Source of the DNA: Alphaproteobacteria bacterium | GTDB taxonomy: Bacteria > Pseudomonadota > Alphaproteobacteria > Rickettsiales > UBA998 | NCBI GenBank assembly: GCA_004293935.1 | Contig: RDZH01000015.1 | Location: forward strand, 21,810 to 85,809 | Direction of reading: 5' to 3' | Length of the DNA stretch: 64,000 bases | Shown: positions 56,766 to 64,000 of the stretch, piece after piece | Position numbering within the stretch: the first letter of the stretch is position 1 | How the letters are laid out: each line of letters opens with the position of its first letter | Program-made: the position numbers and the translations under genes | The notes under the pieces: generated by a model | Databases searched by the model: none | What the model saw: only the letters and a program-made list of their open reading frames with translations | Told to the model about the DNA's origin: nothing

Positions 56766-57470
56766 ATGGTAGGTGAAAGTTTAACGCATAATTATGGACT
56801 ATGTGAACGCGAGTCTCTCGCATGGTTTGCAGAGCCATTAAATGTGATAAGCAGCCTGTTATTTTTTGTTGTTGCTATTATGGTATTTCGCTATATGCGG
56901 CGTTTTCAGGAAGATTTGCATGGGTATAAAATCTATGATTTACATGCGATGAACGCCCTTATTTTTATGATTGGGATAGGCAGTACCCTCTATCATGTCC
57001 ATCCTACACCAACCACTGAGTTGATTGATATGATTCCCATCGTATCATTTATTGTGGTGTTTTTCCTTAGTGCGATGCGACGCATTGTCAAATGTTCAAT
57101 GTTTGAAACCATGATCTGTTTTCTTGCCTTTGGCGGGGGAACGCATATATTAGTTGATCAATTTCCGCAAGCGATGAATGATTCTATTGGGTATTTTTCC
57201 AGCATGGCATCGTTGGTGGCGATAGCTTTTTATTTGAACATTAAACGACGACGCACCGCGCAAGCCTTTCTTGTTGCTGCGTTAATTGGTGTTATATCCT
57301 TGTTCTTCCGATCCGTAGATACGGCATTATGCGACATGTTCCCTATGGGAACGCATTTTCTATGGCATAGTTGTAATGCGTTATTGATCTATATTCTCAT
57401 GGTGCAAATGGTACGCAATGTCAACCGACGCGCACGTTTGATGCGGCAGGCGAGCGCGCATTTTGTGTGA
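56766..57470 (+). CDS. Ceramidase-like integral membrane hydrolase (CREST superfamily)
   Basis: A 234-residue protein with about seven hydrophobic helices. Motifs agree with alkaline ceramidases and the CREST superfamily: CERESLAWFAEPLNVISSLLFF at the start, GIGSTLYHVHPTPTTELIDMIPI in the middle (Ser, His and Asp of the metal site) and GTHFLWHSCNALLIYIL at the end (two His). These are the Zn ligands and catalytic Ser of the family. Substrate could be ceramide or another amide lipid. In bacteria it suggests sphingolipid or lipid-amide turnover. Confidence 0.8.
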   Translation: MVGESLTHNYGLCERESLAWFAEPLNVISSLLFFVVAIMVFRYMRRFQEDLHGYKIYDLHAMNALIFMIGIGSTLYHVHPTPTTELIDMIPIVSFIVVFFLSAMRRIVKCSMFETMICFLAFGGGTHILVDQFPQAMNDSIGYFSSMASLVAIAFYLNIKRRRTAQAFLVAALIGVISLFFRSVDTALCDMFPMGTHFLWHSCNALLIYILMVQMVRNVNRRARLMRQASAHFV

Positions 57471-57477
57471 GTGTACC

Positions 57478-57738
57478 CTATAAATAGATGGCAGGCGTGC
57501 GTTGCGGTTGCGCTACCATGCCTTGTTGTTGTGGTTGCGCAATCTTTTCATTCGGTGTGGTGATGCCCGATGGTGCTTGAGCTTGATTATTCACAGCTTC
57601 ACTCTGCCCTTGTGGCATCAAAGGGGGTTGATCATTATTCGTTGCTTGCTGCACATTATCCGTCACTTCTTCTTGTCGAGAGAGTTGATCTAACTGGTGT
57701 TTCAAAAGCGTATAATAAAATAATCCAGCACCGGACAT
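57478..57738 (-). CDS. Small Gln/Pro-rich hypothetical protein
   Basis: An 86-residue protein: a short N-terminal helical segment (GLFYYTLLKHQLDQLSRQEE), then a low-complexity Gln/Asn/Pro tail. No signal peptide. It converges on the ceramidase gene with a 7-base gap. No function can be proposed; coding status is moderately likely. Confidence 0.5.
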   Translation of the reverse strand: MSGAGLFYYTLLKHQLDQLSRQEEVTDNVQQATNNDQPPLMPQGQSEAVNNQAQAPSGITTPNEKIAQPQQQGMVAQPQRTPAIYL

Positions 57739-57891
57739 AAAAAACTCTTCATCGTAAAACAGCTATAGACTAACATGCGCAATCTTTATTTTCAATCTAA
57801 AACACAGAAAAATTAAACAATTCACCGAATTGTCATATAGTCATTTGACAAAAAATATCTCATTTTTATGTAAAAGTAAGTGTACAAAAAA

Positions 57892-57934
57892 ATAGAGTGC
57901 TATCCTCCCTTTTTAGGGGAAGATAGCACTCTAT
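57892..57934 (-). terminator. Intrinsic terminator of the 198-residue gene
   Basis: 13-bp perfect stem (ATAGAGTGCTATC / GATAGCACTCTAT) with an inner CCCT/AGGG stem, followed on the minus strand by a T7 run. Very strong. Confidence 0.92.
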
Positions 57935-57951
57935 ATAGCTAGCGTTGATAC

Positions 57952-58548
57952 CTATTCAGCGGGAGCAAGCCTGCGATTCCAGAAATCTATATCTGAATCC
58001 GCAATCAAGGCTTTGTACCGATCCGTTGCCCAACTGGCTTTGCGTCGATATTCAATCTCCTTGCGCCACGGTTTGAGGAGTGTAAAACACTCATCATGAC
58101 GATACAACATTGCACCAACCAGCTTCTTCAAAGAATGGTATGAACCTTTCTCTTTGTTTGCCATCTCACGCAAATAACCACAGATTAGAAGCGAAGCAAA
58201 AGCAAAGTAAACGGCTTGGTTTTCCTTGGATTCTTTGTCATCACAGACGATATTTCGCCAAGAAAACATGATCCAGCCAACAACACGAGGCATGTTCTCA
58301 GGAGTCCATGGAAAAGCAGATTGTGCGTGTTTCCACAACTCATCTTCATTTCCAAGCTCAATCAACCATGCAAATTGTTGCTCTGTTGCCCATGTGGAAA
58401 AGCCATCTGGATACACTACGCAGCCATTATATGCCTCCGTTGCTGCATCCGCTGCTTCTTCACCTTTTTTGAACAGAGTGCCACCAATCAATGCACCTAA
58501 CCAAGAAGTCCAAACATTATCACCTTGCGGAGAATTTTGACCAGACAT
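57952..58548 (-). CDS. Hypothetical soluble protein, 198 residues
   Basis: Unrecognised. Begins with a Gly/Ala-rich stretch (WLGALIGGTLFKKGEEAADAA), then Trp-rich helices (WATEQQFAWLIELGNEDELWKHAQ; VVGWIMFSWRNIV) and a basic, Trp/Tyr-containing end (KPWRKEIEYRRKASWATDRY). One stretch (AVYFAFASLLICGYLREM) is hydrophobic but probably a buried helix. It is a single-gene unit with its own promoter (containing a 13-base homopolymer) and a strong terminator. GAGG lies 11 bases before the ATG. Confidence 0.72.
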   Translation of the reverse strand: MSGQNSPQGDNVWTSWLGALIGGTLFKKGEEAADAATEAYNGCVVYPDGFSTWATEQQFAWLIELGNEDELWKHAQSAFPWTPENMPRVVGWIMFSWRNIVCDDKESKENQAVYFAFASLLICGYLREMANKEKGSYHSLKKLVGAMLYRHDECFTLLKPWRKEIEYRRKASWATDRYKALIADSDIDFWNRRLAPAE

Positions 58549-58674
58549 AAGAAACGTGCCTCAAATAAAATGGGTAGATCACCTTGCGGGACTATGGATG
58601 CACAAAATAATGATGTGGCATCGAATAATGGGTGCGAATTATGGGTATAACTCGTATAAACAAGGTGAAACAGA

Positions 58675-58706
58675 ACTATACCGTTTTTTTTTTTTTCAAC
58701 TGTCAA
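58675..58706 (-). promoter_or_regulatory. Promoter with a 13-A tract between -35 and -10
   Basis: On the minus strand TTGACA (58706-58701) and TATAGT (58680-58675) are separated by 20 bases that include thirteen consecutive A (58684-58696 on the plus strand as T). A 17-base spacer would need ten A. Candidate phase-variable promoter for the 198-residue gene. Confidence 0.55.
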
Positions 58707-58716
58707 GAGAATAAAT

Positions 58717-59970
58717 TCATTCATTGTGCATTTGTCCAATTAACGCCATGCCCTCACGCCCTATGCAGGTAAGGTCAACAATACTCCCCACCATGGCAGA
58801 TTCAGGCACGCATACATCTGCAAATTGCTGACAATGCCCACGCCCATGTTGCTCAACCAAGACCTGCATCGATGTTCCAATTTTCTGATCCAAAAAACCA
58901 TCCAGCACCCGCGATCCAGCCTCGCGCAGCACGCGGGCGCGTTCACGGCGTATATCCCCTGCAACTTGGGGCATTTTGGCAGCGGGTGTGCCTTCACGTT
59001 CTGAATAGGGGAATACATGCAGATAAGGCAGACCAATTTCTTCTATGAGGGCAAGGCTATTGGCAAACATCGCATCAGTTTCGGTGGGGAAGCCTGCAAT
59101 TAAATCCGCTCCAAAGATCATATCAGGGCGCAAAGCACGCACCCGTTCACAAAACGCAATCGCATCGGCACGGCTGTGGCGACGCTTCATGCGCTTGAGG
59201 ATCATATCATCCCCGGCTTGCAAACTAATATGCATATAGGGCAAGAGTCGCTCCTCCGATCCAATGGCATCATAGAGCGCGTCATCCACTTCAACCGCAT
59301 CAATGGAGGAAAGACGAAGCCGTGGTAATTCGGGAATTGCCTTGAGTACGCGCTTTACTAATGTTCCGAGAGTTGGGTGATTCGGTAAATCTTCGCCATA
59401 CGCACTAATATCCACGCCCGTGAACACGACTTCCTTATAACCACGTTCCACGAGTGCGCGCACCTGCTGCACAATCTCCCCCATCGCAACTGATCGGCTA
59501 TTGCCACGCCCATAAGGAATGATGCAAAAGGTACAACGATGATTGCAGCCATTTTGAATCTGCACAAAGGCACGGGTATGTTCGGCGTAGGCATCCACCA
59601 TATGCAGTGCCGTTTCTTTGAGTTCCATAATATCATTAACGCGCACCCGTTCTTCATGCACATCAAAAGCCTGCGGACTCATTTTTTCCTCATTGCCTAA
59701 GACAATATCGACTTCAGGCATAGCAGCATAACGCTGCGGATTAATTTGTGAGGCGCATCCTGTGACGATAATCTGTGCATCAGGGCGTTCTTTACGAGCG
59801 CGACGAATCATTTGGCGTGCTTGCCGTTCCGCTTCTGAGGTAACGGCGCACGTATTAATGATGGTTATCGCTTTATCGGGATGGGCTTCGGTTGCATGTT
59901 GGCGCATCACTTCGCTTTCATAAGCGTTCAATCGGCATCCCATGCTAATCACTTCAATGTTAGTCATCAT
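58717..59970 (-). CDS. mtaB: tRNA (t6A37) C2-methylthiotransferase
   Basis: Radical SAM enzyme that converts t6A37 to ms2t6A37 in tRNAs reading ANN codons. The 417-residue protein has the UPF0004 domain with three cluster cysteines (GCRLNAYESE, NTCAVTSEA, TGCASQI), the radical SAM motif CNHRCTFC, and a C-terminal TRAM-like domain. Lacking the MiaB-specific features, it best matches the MtaB subgroup. It overlaps dapF by four bases, indicating an operon. Confidence 0.93.
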   Translation of the reverse strand: MMTNIEVISMGCRLNAYESEVMRQHATEAHPDKAITIINTCAVTSEAERQARQMIRRARKERPDAQIIVTGCASQINPQRYAAMPEVDIVLGNEEKMSPQAFDVHEERVRVNDIMELKETALHMVDAYAEHTRAFVQIQNGCNHRCTFCIIPYGRGNSRSVAMGEIVQQVRALVERGYKEVVFTGVDISAYGEDLPNHPTLGTLVKRVLKAIPELPRLRLSSIDAVEVDDALYDAIGSEERLLPYMHISLQAGDDMILKRMKRRHSRADAIAFCERVRALRPDMIFGADLIAGFPTETDAMFANSLALIEEIGLPYLHVFPYSEREGTPAAKMPQVAGDIRRERARVLREAGSRVLDGFLDQKIGTSMQVLVEQHGRGHCQQFADVCVPESAMVGSIVDLTCIGREGMALIGQMHNE

Positions 59971-60854
59971 GCCATCCTATCTTCTTCTAGGTAAGGGATG
60001 GTTAAAATACCCTCATACACGGTTTTTGCTTCTCCTGTCATCCATACGGGGTGCGCAGGGTTTGTTTCTGTGCCTTGCCACTCCACCCATAATGTTCCAC
60101 CGGGAAGATCAATGCGCACAGAATCATCGATCAATGATCTACGCCGTGCTGCGACCATGGTGGCACATGCTGCCGTGCCGCACGCAAGTGTTTCACCTAC
60201 GCCACGTTCCCAAGTTTTTATTTTGATGTGATCGCGATCCTCGCATTGGGCAAGCGTAACATTCACGCGTTCAGGAAATAAGGGGGAATATTCCAGCAAT
60301 GCCCCAACCTCTTGCAATGGTACGGCGTGGACATCTTCCACAAAAATCACGATATGCGGATTGCCCATATTCACGGCAACACCAGAAGGCAAGCCAACAA
60401 TACCATGCGCTATGTCGCACGTATCCACATCATGTGCCATCGGAATCTTATCCCACATCAATTCAGGTAGTCCCATATTGACGCAAATAAACGGCATCGC
60501 ATTGCCCTCAATATGCTGCTGATAGCATTGCAATATACCTGCTTTGGTCTTCACGCTGACCTCAGATAAGCCCCGCTCTTGCATTAATCGCCATGCTACA
60601 CAGCGCGTTGCATTGCCACACGCTGCAACTTCTGAACCATCGGCATTGAAAATCTGCATAAACACATCCGCATCATGGCTTTGGCGGAGGATGATGATCT
60701 GATCGCACCCCACACCTTTGCGACGATCCGCTAAATGGATCATCCAGCGTGTCCATAGGTTTGGTCGATGCTCATAGGGTAATGATTGCCCTCTGCCATC
60801 CAGAAGCACAAAATCATTGCCAAGACCATGCATTTTACGAAATGAGATTCCCAT
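59967..60854 (-). CDS. dapF: Diaminopimelate epimerase
   Basis: Converts LL- to meso-diaminopimelate for peptidoglycan and lysine. The 295-residue protein has the paired catalytic cysteines in VAACGNATRCVAW and TLACGTAACATMV, and the N-terminal FRKMHGLGNDFVLLDG. An in-frame TTG at 60878 would add eight residues; the ATG is preferred. The dapF-mtaB pairing is common in alphaproteobacteria. Confidence 0.96.
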   Translation of the reverse strand: MGISFRKMHGLGNDFVLLDGRGQSLPYEHRPNLWTRWMIHLADRRKGVGCDQIIILRQSHDADVFMQIFNADGSEVAACGNATRCVAWRLMQERGLSEVSVKTKAGILQCYQQHIEGNAMPFICVNMGLPELMWDKIPMAHDVDTCDIAHGIVGLPSGVAVNMGNPHIVIFVEDVHAVPLQEVGALLEYSPLFPERVNVTLAQCEDRDHIKIKTWERGVGETLACGTAACATMVAARRRSLIDDSVRIDLPGGTLWVEWQGTETNPAHPVWMTGEAKTVYEGILTIPYLEEDRMA

Positions 60855-61009
60855 AGATATTCTTTTATGATAAGTCAATAGGTTGAAAGGTTGTATGTGG
60901 TATTTTATGTAGCAGCGTTATACGCTATTTTGAAAAAAAATGCAAGGACTGTCGAATTATTCTTGACAAAATATGCGAAATATGGTTTTTATGCCCCCAC
61001 ACCTCATGC

Positions 61010-61086
61010 GGGGGTGTAGCTCAGTTGGTTAGAGCGTCGCCCTGTCACGGCGAAGGCCGCGGGTTCGAGTCCCGTCACTCCCGCCA
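61010..61086 (+). tRNA. tRNA-Asp (GTC)
   Basis: 77 nt including encoded CCA. Acceptor GGGGGTG/CACTCCC with discriminator G, D-arm GCTC/GAGC, anticodon stem TCGCC/GGCGA with loop CTGTCAC (anticodon GTC at 61044-61046), and T-arm GCGGG TTCGAGT CCCGT. All stems pair. A TTGACA hexamer at 60963-60968 may be its -35 element; the -10 is not clear. Confidence 0.97.
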
Positions 61087-61116
61087 CTTTTTTGGTATTA
61101 TAACCTCATCCCGAAT

Positions 61117-61608
61117 CTATATATTCCCCCGCCATTGCGCATGGGTAAAGGCAACAGCAAGCGCATCATAGGCATCATGTGTATGCGTGCTATGCACATG
61201 CGGTAGCACAATATTGATCATGTGGCGTATTTGTTCTTTGCTAGCGCGTCCATTGCCTGTGAGAGTTTTCTTGATGCGTGTGGCATCATATTCATGCACT
61301 GACAAGCCTGCGATGGCTAATGATAGCATCAACGCCCCGCGTGCATTGCCTAGTTTGAGGCTTGATGCTGCATTATTATTGATGAAGGTTTGTTCAAGTG
61401 CGGTTTCATCGGGGCGATAATGTGCGATAACTTCATGCACATGCTGATGCAGATAATGCAAGCGTTCGCTTAAAGGCAGGGCAGGGGGTGGGTGAATCGC
61501 TCCGCACGCAATATAATCACGCCGTGATCCATGTGCCTGAATTATCCCCCAGCCCGTATGCTGCAAACCAGGATCAATACCAAGAATACGTAATGGTAAG
61601 GCACTCAC
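61117..61608 (-). CDS. ruvC: Holliday junction endonuclease RuvC
   Basis: Resolves Holliday junctions with RuvAB. The 163-residue protein has the RNase-H-like catalytic acids in [13 protein letters not shown] (Asp), [14 protein letters not shown] (Glu) and [11 protein letters not shown] (Asp pair). Overlaps the yebC-family gene by four bases, a frequent yebC-ruvC arrangement. ruvAB is not in the window. Confidence 0.96.
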   Translation of the reverse strand: MSALPLRILGIDPGLQHTGWGIIQAHGSRRDYIACGAIHPPPALPLSERLHYLHQHVHEVIAHYRPDETALEQTFINNNAASSLKLGNARGALMLSLAIAGLSVHEYDATRIKKTLTGNGRASKEQIRHMINIVLPHVHSTHTHDAYDALAVAFTHAQWRGNI

Positions 61609-62357
61609 GCCGCTTCCATGCGCTGCAACTGTGCCTCAGACCATTCGGCATTGGTGATAACTTCCTGCACATCATCGAGATCATCCAACATATCTAGCAA
61701 TTTAAGGAATTGATCGACTTTTTCATCATCCACGGCTGTCAGTGTTTTTGGTTGCCAGATGAAGCGCGCTGAGATAGGTGCGCCAAAGCGTTGCTCTAGG
61801 GCATCGGACACATCCATTAATGATTCAATCGAGGTGAGGATGCGATGCCCATCTTCATCGAACGCGGCATCATCTGCACCTGCGTCAATGGCTGCTTCCA
61901 GCATATCTTCTTCATTGGCAATATGAGCAGGATAACGCACTTCACCTAAGCGATCAAACATAAAATTGACACTACCCGTTTCGCCTAAATTCCCACCATA
62001 TTTGGTGAATGTGGAGCGTACATCGGATGCGGTACGGTTGCGATTATCCGTTAATGCTTCAACGATCACGGCAATGCCATTTGCGCCATAACCTTCATAG
62101 CGAATATCTTCATAATTTTCTGTGTCCGTTGCGCCCGATCCACGCTTGATGGCGGCTTCAATTTTGTCTTTCGGCAGATTTTCAGCCTTTGCAGCATTGA
62201 TGGCAGCACGCAAACGGGGATTAGCTGCGGGATCAGGTAATCCCGATTTTGCGGCTACAATGATTTCTTTTGCCAAGCGTGTGAAGATTTTGGCACGTTT
62301 TTTATCTTGCGCACCTTTGCGGTGCATGATGTTTTTAAATTTGGAATGCCCTGCCAT
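61605..62357 (-). CDS. yebC: YebC/PmpR family protein
   Basis: A 250-residue protein beginning [25 protein letters not shown] (given here in part as a family hallmark: [20 protein letters not shown]). Family members act as transcription regulators and, as shown for some, relieve ribosome stalling. The start at 62357 is fixed by this N terminus; the frame extends upstream to 62492 but without family similarity. Confidence 0.95.
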   Translation of the reverse strand: MAGHSKFKNIMHRKGAQDKKRAKIFTRLAKEIIVAAKSGLPDPAANPRLRAAINAAKAENLPKDKIEAAIKRGSGATDTENYEDIRYEGYGANGIAVIVEALTDNRNRTASDVRSTFTKYGGNLGETGSVNFMFDRLGEVRYPAHIANEEDMLEAAIDAGADDAAFDEDGHRILTSIESLMDVSDALEQRFGAPISARFIWQPKTLTAVDDEKVDQFLKLLDMLDDLDDVQEVITNAEWSEAQLQRMEAA

Positions 62358-62474
62358 AGTGATAGATCCATAGTGGTTAATGCATCGTGGATGCGTAGTG
62401 AGTACAATGCTATACTCATCGCACATGAAGATACGTAGTATCAAAATGTGGGAAAGATGAGTATCTTTAATAGA

Positions 62475-62529
62475 ATATACCCTTAATTTCATTTCAAGGA
62501 TACAACTCCTTGAAATGAAATGGGTATAT
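62475..62529. repeat. Long perfect hairpin upstream of yebC
   Basis: ATTTCATTTCAAGGA (62486-62500) and TCCTTGAAATGAAAT (62507-62521) form a 15-bp perfect stem with loop TACAAC; ATATACCC (62475-62482) and GGGTATAT (62522-62529) extend it to 23 bp with a 3-nt bulge. It lies between divergent yebC and bfd. Confidence 0.9.
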
Positions 62530-62611
62530 GCCTATGAATATAGATAGTGTTGCAAAGATGGTCAAGAGGATAGCGCGACTTCGCACAATAAGAAAATATT
62601 ACACATGCGAG

Positions 62612-62648
62612 TGATAATGACTTGCATTCTCTGTGAGAATGAGTATCA
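62612..62648 (+). promoter_or_regulatory. Two Fur-like boxes over the bfd promoter
   Basis: TGATAATGACTTGCA (62612-62626) and TGAGAATGAGTATCA (62634-62648) match the 7-1-7 Fur box TGATAATNATTATCA at 11 of 14 and 12 of 14 positions. They lie 22 bp apart, two helical turns. A possible promoter, TTGCAT (62622-62627), 16 bp, TATCAT (62644-62649), is covered by them. A 7-bp dyad CATTCTC-TGT-GAGAATG joins the two. Confidence 0.65.
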
Positions 62649-62656
62649 TGTAGAAT

Positions 62657-62875
62657 ATGTATATATGTATTTGCAATGGTTTGAAACAAGAAGATTGCCG
62701 TGAAGCATTAGCCTGTGGCGTATCGTGTGCATCGGATATTTATGCCCATCATGGCTGCGCACCTAAATGCGGGCGGTGCATGGAAGAAATGGAGATGATG
62801 TACGAAGATCATGCAATGCGCACTCTTAGTTTAACTGGGCGTGAAACTGCTCCTCATGAAATCATGTTATCCTAG
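62657..62875 (+). CDS. bfd: Bacterioferritin-associated ferredoxin (BFD-like [2Fe-2S])
   Basis: A 72-residue [2Fe-2S] protein that helps release iron from bacterioferritin. Cysteines are arranged as in the family: CICN at the N terminus and CAPKCGRCM further on. The N terminus MYICICNGL matches the family exactly, fixing the start at 62657, yet no ribosome-binding site precedes it; the predicted transcription start is at or one base before the ATG, so the mRNA may be leaderless. Iron regulation fits its role. Confidence 0.9.
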   Translation: MYICICNGLKQEDCREALACGVSCASDIYAHHGCAPKCGRCMEEMEMMYEDHAMRTLSLTGRETAPHEIMLS

Positions 62876-62993
62876 TTCACCATGAGAGAGCAATCATCGT
62901 AATTTTGCTGTAGTGCCTACAAAATCTATGTTGTGCGCTAAATTATCGCGTTTATTCATTTTTTTTTCGGAAAATATACGCTAAAGTCCTTTC

Positions 62994-63770
62994 ATGATGA
63001 AGCATATATATGAACACATGCCATGCCTTATAGCATTATTATTATCCGTGACGCTTACGGCTACTGTGGGGAATGCCCGTGAGCAAAACCGTGCGCAAAA
63101 CACTGTACGCTATTCAAGTGGGACAGGGTTTTTTGTCAGTCGTCAGGGGCAGATTATTACCAATGCGCATGTGATTTCACCCTGTGGTGATCATCAACGT
63201 GTGACGTTTGCGAATCATCGCACGGGAAAAACTCCCCGTGAAGCGCGTGTTGTGGCTATGGATGAAAAGCGCGATTTAGCATTGCTTGCAACGGGGTATC
63301 GCCCTGAACGCATTGCCTATTTGCGCTTTGGACATGATGAGGTGAAGCCTGAAGAAGAAGTGATGTTGATTGGTTATCCTAATGCGCGTTCTGTCGATAG
63401 CCCGTATGTTGTCGCCACATCGACTATTAAAGCACTGGAAGGGCCTTTTGGTGAAGATACATGGTTGCAATTTAATGATGCGGCACGTCATGGCAATAGC
63501 GGTGGACCTTTGCTGGATCTTGCTGGTAATGTGGTGGGGGTAGTGACCGCGAAAAGTAAGGTGATGCGGATGAATCGTTTTTCATCACAAAGAGAGCTTA
63601 TCGCAGAAAGCGATCTTGCGGTAACTTCAGAAGAATTACGCCGCTTCTTGGATGAATATAGTGTTCATTATAATCAGGAAGAATCGCTCTATATGCTCTC
63701 ACCACGCCGTATTGAAACGATGGCGCAAAGCTATGTGGTGCATATTTTTTGTTCAACGGGATCGAATTAA
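62994..63770 (+). CDS. Secreted trypsin-like serine protease
   Basis: A 258-residue S1-type protease with a signal peptide (about residues 1-28, VGNA-REQ). The catalytic triad is visible: His in IITNAHVIS, Asp in DEKRDLALLAT, and Ser in RHGNSGGPLLDL. The PDZ domain of HtrA/DegP is missing; the last 60 residues are of unknown fold. Acts in the periplasm or outside. It lies 118 bp after bfd and is probably a separate unit. Confidence 0.9.
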   Translation: MMKHIYEHMPCLIALLLSVTLTATVGNAREQNRAQNTVRYSSGTGFFVSRQGQIITNAHVISPCGDHQRVTFANHRTGKTPREARVVAMDEKRDLALLATGYRPERIAYLRFGHDEVKPEEEVMLIGYPNARSVDSPYVVATSTIKALEGPFGEDTWLQFNDAARHGNSGGPLLDLAGNVVGVVTAKSKVMRMNRFSSQRELIAESDLAVTSEELRRFLDEYSVHYNQEESLYMLSPRRIETMAQSYVVHIFCSTGSN

Positions 63771-63813
63771 ATAGTCAGTGCTATAATGGTAAAATATTGT
63801 TTTTTTGCTGTTC

Positions 63814-63890
63814 CTCGTCACTCCTGCTTAAGAGCAGGAGTCCAGTTAGGAGCTTTGTTCTGGATGCCTGCCTTCGCAGGCATGACGTAG
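63814..63890. repeat. Dispersed intergenic palindromic repeat, copy F
   Basis: TCGTCACTCCTGCTTAAGAG-CAGGAGTCCAG, spacer, then CTGGATGCCTGC-CTTC-GCAGGCATGACGTA. In reverse complement it equals copy E apart from the spacer. It abuts the transposase end. Confidence 0.9.
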
Positions 63891-63897
63891 TATTATA

Positions 63898-64000
63898 TTA
63901 TATGTCTATCCCCTTCAGGTTGGGTTGATTCATAGCTTCTGCGATCGCTTCTGCTGGTGTTTTATAACAGATAGCCTTCTGTGGAAGCAAGTGATTATAG
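63898..64000 (-). pseudogene. C-terminal end of a transposase, cut by the window edge
   Basis: The minus strand encodes YNHLLPQKAICYKTPAEAI... and ends LKGIDI, stop (TAA at 63900-63898). YN-x-L-x-P-x-K-A-x-x-Y-K-T-P-A-E is the pattern at the end of DDE integrase-core transposases (compare IS3/IS481-type YNxxRPHSALGYKTPAE). Whether the whole gene is intact cannot be seen; listed as partial rather than proven broken. Confidence 0.7.

Noticed and set aside
57817..57934. Small RNA from the TTGACA at 57845 to the hairpin at 57892
   Set aside because: No good -10 element and the T-run lies on the minus strand only, so the hairpin serves the minus-strand gene.
54181..58548. A complete prophage
   Set aside because: No integrase, terminase, portal, capsid, tape measure or attachment-site repeats were found; only four head-tail genes are recognisable.

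Overview
The window reads as a chromosomal stretch of an alphaproteobacterium of moderate GC. The evidence is the combination of a ftsW-murG-murC-murB-ddl-ftsQ-ftsA wall/division cluster, a free-standing F0 ATP synthase operon with paired b' and b subunits, the rne / amidase / mrcA / prfB neighbourhood, an RNase E with a large acidic insertion in its S1 domain, and a block of gene-transfer-agent (GTA) type head-tail genes. Amino-acid biosynthesis (ilvC, leuA, dapF) is present, so this is not an extremely reduced parasite. The exact order or genus cannot be set from the sequence alone.

Layout. 0.1-10.7 kb: thrS, a small membrane protein, then a tightly overlapped peptidoglycan/division operon (ftsW to ftsA) that is not followed by ftsZ but by pepA and a PhoR-like kinase. 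13.6-20 kb: unrecognised membrane-associated proteins (a coupled pair and a 375-residue protein) around a short-type putA. 20-24.4 kb: an alanine/sodium symporter, a small membrane-protein plus M15 peptidase pair (lysis-module-like), and a DUF898 membrane protein overlapping an M48 protease, this last pair bracketed by two copies of an intergenic palindromic repeat. 24.5-28.2 kb: ilvC and leuA, separated by a lipoprotein gene lying between inverted telomere-like G-rich repeats. 28.2-39.4 kb: RDD protein, ppx/gppA-type phosphatase, rne, and divergently the amidase, PBP1A and prfB, the last with a classic programmed +1 frameshift. 39.4-46 kb: small orphans, two tandem DUF192-type genes, a glutamate-cysteine ligase of the ATP-grasp-like kind and a 792-residue orphan. 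46-54 kb: malic enzyme, DsbA-like protein, the atpI-B-E-F'-F operon, an outer-membrane barrel and a membrane glycosyltransferase. 54-58.5 kb: accessory-looking region on the minus strand with four GTA/phage head-tail genes, an acidic repeat protein, a 59-residue gene with its own promoter and terminator, a ceramidase-like membrane protein and two orphans, one behind a promoter holding a 13-base homopolymer. 58.7-64 kb: mtaB, dapF, tRNA-Asp, ruvC, a yebC-family gene, an iron-type operator in front of bfd, a trypsin-like protease and the cut-off end of a transposase.

A dispersed palindromic repeat (about 66-77 bp, two back-to-back hairpins) occurs six times in intergenic DNA, in both orientations. 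The most unusual items are the repeat-bracketed lipoprotein between ilvC and leuA, the homopolymer-spaced promoter before the 198-residue orphan, the probable leaderless bfd transcript under two Fur-like boxes, the isolated GTA head-tail block, and the unannotated 59-residue gene. I did not find a CRISPR array, rRNA, or a complete defence or secretion system.
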